Origin: Polytrichum commune
Lineage: Eukaryota; Streptophyta; Polytrichopsida; Polytrichales; Polytrichaceae
Direction of reading: 5' to 3'
DNA: 64,000 nt
NCBI GenBank assembly: GCA_950295325.1
Contig: OX485809.1
Span: forward strand, 21,700,001 to 21,764,000
Below the pieces are notes generated by a model that made no database searches, had not been told where the DNA came from, and saw nothing but the letters and a program-made list of their open reading frames with translations. Shown in pieces: positions 61,958 to 64,000 of the stretch. The translations under genes and the position numbers were made by a program. Position 1 is the stretch's first letter. Each line of letters begins with the position of its first letter.

Positions 61958-62822
61958 CTAAGAGCAAGCCCAATCGTTCCTGGATCTGCATCTGCATCCA
62001 GGAATGAAAAGTGGCCTCCCTCCAGGATGCAGATGCAAACCCAGGCAAAACTACCACTCATCCTGCTTTCTGCATTCTGGTTGGACTTGGAAATGATAGG
62101 ATTTTACCATTAATGCTCAGAAATCACCCCAAAAAATTTCATGAAATATTGTTCTTCAACTGGTTATTTCTCAAACTCAACCGGCTCGTCCATGAGGTGT
62201 AATTTCCGGAAGTCTTCATCTTCAACGGGTTATTTCTCAAACTCAACCGGTTCATCTGTAACAGGTGATTTCTCTGAACCCCAAGCCTCAACCATGTAAT
62301 TTCTTTGAACCCCAAGCCTCAAACAGGTAATTTCTATGAACCCCAAGCCTCAACCAGTGATTTCTCTGAACCCCAAGAAACCCCAAGCATGTAATTTCTC
62401 AACCCCAAGCCTCAACCGGTAATTTCTCTGAACTCCAATCCTCAAGCAGGTGATTTCTATGAACCTCAAGCAGGTAATTTCTCTGAACCCCAACCTCAAC
62501 CGGTGATTTCTATGAACCTCAAGCAGGTAATTTCTCTGAACCCCAACCTCAACCGGTGATTTCTCTAAACCCTAAGCCTCAACCGGTGATTTCTATGAAC
62601 CTCAAGCATGTAATTTCTCTAAAGTTCTTTGTCCTTTAGCTGATAGCAGGCTCCCTACATAAGTCGACATTATGCAGGGAGGGCGGCAATTCCTGCATGA
62701 TTTTTCATCCGGATTTGCAATTTGAAGGGACCACTAGGCGTCGTTCCTGCATCCGCATCTGCATCACGGATGTAAAAGTGCAAATGCAGATGCGAATGCA
62801 GGGTGAGTGACCTTGCCCTAAC
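61958..62822. mobile_element. Inverted-repeat element carrying a minisatellite core
   Basis: The left end TAAGAGCAAG...CTGGATCTGCATCTGCAT is mirrored at the right by ATGCAGATGCGAATGCAG...CTTGCCCTAA, imperfect arms of about 55 bases. The core (62,150-62,625) starts with two copies of the 'ttatttctcaaactcaaccgg' motif of repeat E. It then holds about fifteen units of the type GGTGATTTCTCTGAACCCCAAGCCTCAACC with lengths of 24-36 bases. No coding frame is kept. It looks like a non-autonomous DNA transposon that has picked up and amplified a piece of repeat E. Confidence 0.7.
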
Positions 62823-64000
62823 ATAAGAGTCTTTAACCTCTTAAAGGCCGAGGAAACCCGGTCACTCGATGTCTAACAATACTAGCAAACACGTGTACGT
62901 TATAATCTATGGAATGTGAACACATAGACGACTGAGAATTTGCATGAACACTACGAACTTTACAAACTTTCCACATGTATGGTCGAAGCAAAGTTTCTAT
63001 GAAACTGGGTTCACTTTTTTTTACCAAGTCAACATCTTATCAAAGGGAATATCCTCTTCTAATGCTATATATGACCGTACAAAAGGTATTTTTGTAAAGT
63101 TAGGATTGTTTACGCAAAATTGTTGTTGTCCGCATGTCTCATGTCAAAAGTTATGATGTAAACATGTACGCTTGTGTGGTTAGGCATAGGTGGTTGCATG
63201 GATAAACAAATCATTCTAAACACCTCCTAAATCAAGGGCTAGCATATGTCTTCTTCTTTGAGTTGTCCCCCCCCCCCCCCCCGAAACCACCAAATCTATC
63301 TAAGGTGAATTGCAATCAACAAATTCATAACACACAAACAATTGTATGTCATTGATTGTCTTCATAATCAACATTAAATGTGCATCAAAATACTCCAAAT
63401 GGAACTTGAGGGACTGACTATTAGGATGAATTTGTATACACCTATGTAGGACATATTTATATTGCATACCCCTTTACCTCAGTAAGATTGGTGGGGACAA
63501 AGCGTTCATTATGTCATTTGAGGTTGATCTAGCATGTTCTCAAGATCCTCCCATCTCACCTAGTGAGACATTGAGGGTGTATTAAAGCTTATTGGACAAC
63601 ATCTTCCTTCTCACACACCAAAATAATACCTAAATTTCTAAGTGTAGAGTACTTGTTTGTAGTCCCCCCCGTATCTACTTCACCATCCCCTCATATTCTT
63701 CACTCTATTCCTTTGCCTCAAACCACTTTAAGAATGTCGTGTAATTGAATTTTGTTAGATGGCACTGACTAGTGGTTGGCTCTAGCACAATGGACTAGAA
63801 GCGGGGAAACATAGGGGTTGCTCTTAGGTTCTCGTACAATTGGTTAAAGACATCCATTTCACTTGAATATCCCCACTTTGGTTGGGTGGACTATGATGGC
63901 AAGAAAGCAATGGGAATCAAGTTTGAGGTTGGTCACCCATCTTGACAATATTTGGACATTGGGCAACTTAACTTCATCCTATGGGATATGGGTTGAAACC
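62823..64000. other. Gene-free stretch to window end
   Basis: A C16 run is at 63,267-63,282, preceded by the same 'caagggctag...ctttgagttg' context as the C13 run at 13,424. No gene or RNA recognised. Confidence 0.45.

Noticed and set aside
62262-62625. Regularly spaced repeats that could suggest a CRISPR-like array
   Set aside because: Unit length varies, there are no unique spacers between constant repeats, and the genome is a plant nuclear one. It is a minisatellite.

Overview
The window is nuclear DNA of a land plant. The main evidence is one intact, intron-bearing gene for a plant-type DA1 family protein (ubiquitin-interacting motif, LIM domains, HExxH peptidase). Most of the rest is AT-rich, CpG-poor, repeat-laden intergenic DNA: decayed small transposons, a broken LINE, tandem repeats, and many long G or C runs. 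A 200-base N run shows that this is a draft scaffold. I cannot place the species; a non-seed plant is possible but not shown.

Layout. 0-14.4 kb: no gene seen; inverted-repeat elements (families A, B and C below), a 159-bp tandem repeat, a direct duplication near 6 kb, a small GC-richer island with G-boxes near 11.2 kb and a GGGCATGG minisatellite near 12 kb. 14.4-21.4 kb: minus-strand relics of a LINE (reverse transcriptase, RNase H, CCHC knuckle, C-terminal domain), split by about 3.3 kb of other DNA. 21.5-22.7 kb: fragments of an unidentified plus-strand coding sequence. 24.9-29.7 kb: the DA1-like coding region on the minus strand, 11 exons, 525 codons, all introns GT-AG. Its 5' untranslated region and a CpG-rich promoter-like patch extend to about 32.9 kb. 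36.5-44.6 kb: two decayed, outward-facing coding regions. The minus-strand one is unidentified; the plus-strand one ends in a stretch resembling the motif X/I part of an amino-methyltransferase. 44.6-64 kb: more inverted-repeat elements, the assembly gap, a foldback element with arms of about 110 bp near 54 kb, and a composite element with a minisatellite core near 62 kb.

The dominant repeat (family A) is a 0.36-0.40 kb element with ends AGGTAGATGT...ACATCTACCT and TA at both flanks in the two best copies. One copy lies inside the last DA1 intron. The only gene I would treat as functional is DA1-like. Exon boundaries come from reading frame, splice consensus and remembered family patterns, not from alignment or transcripts.
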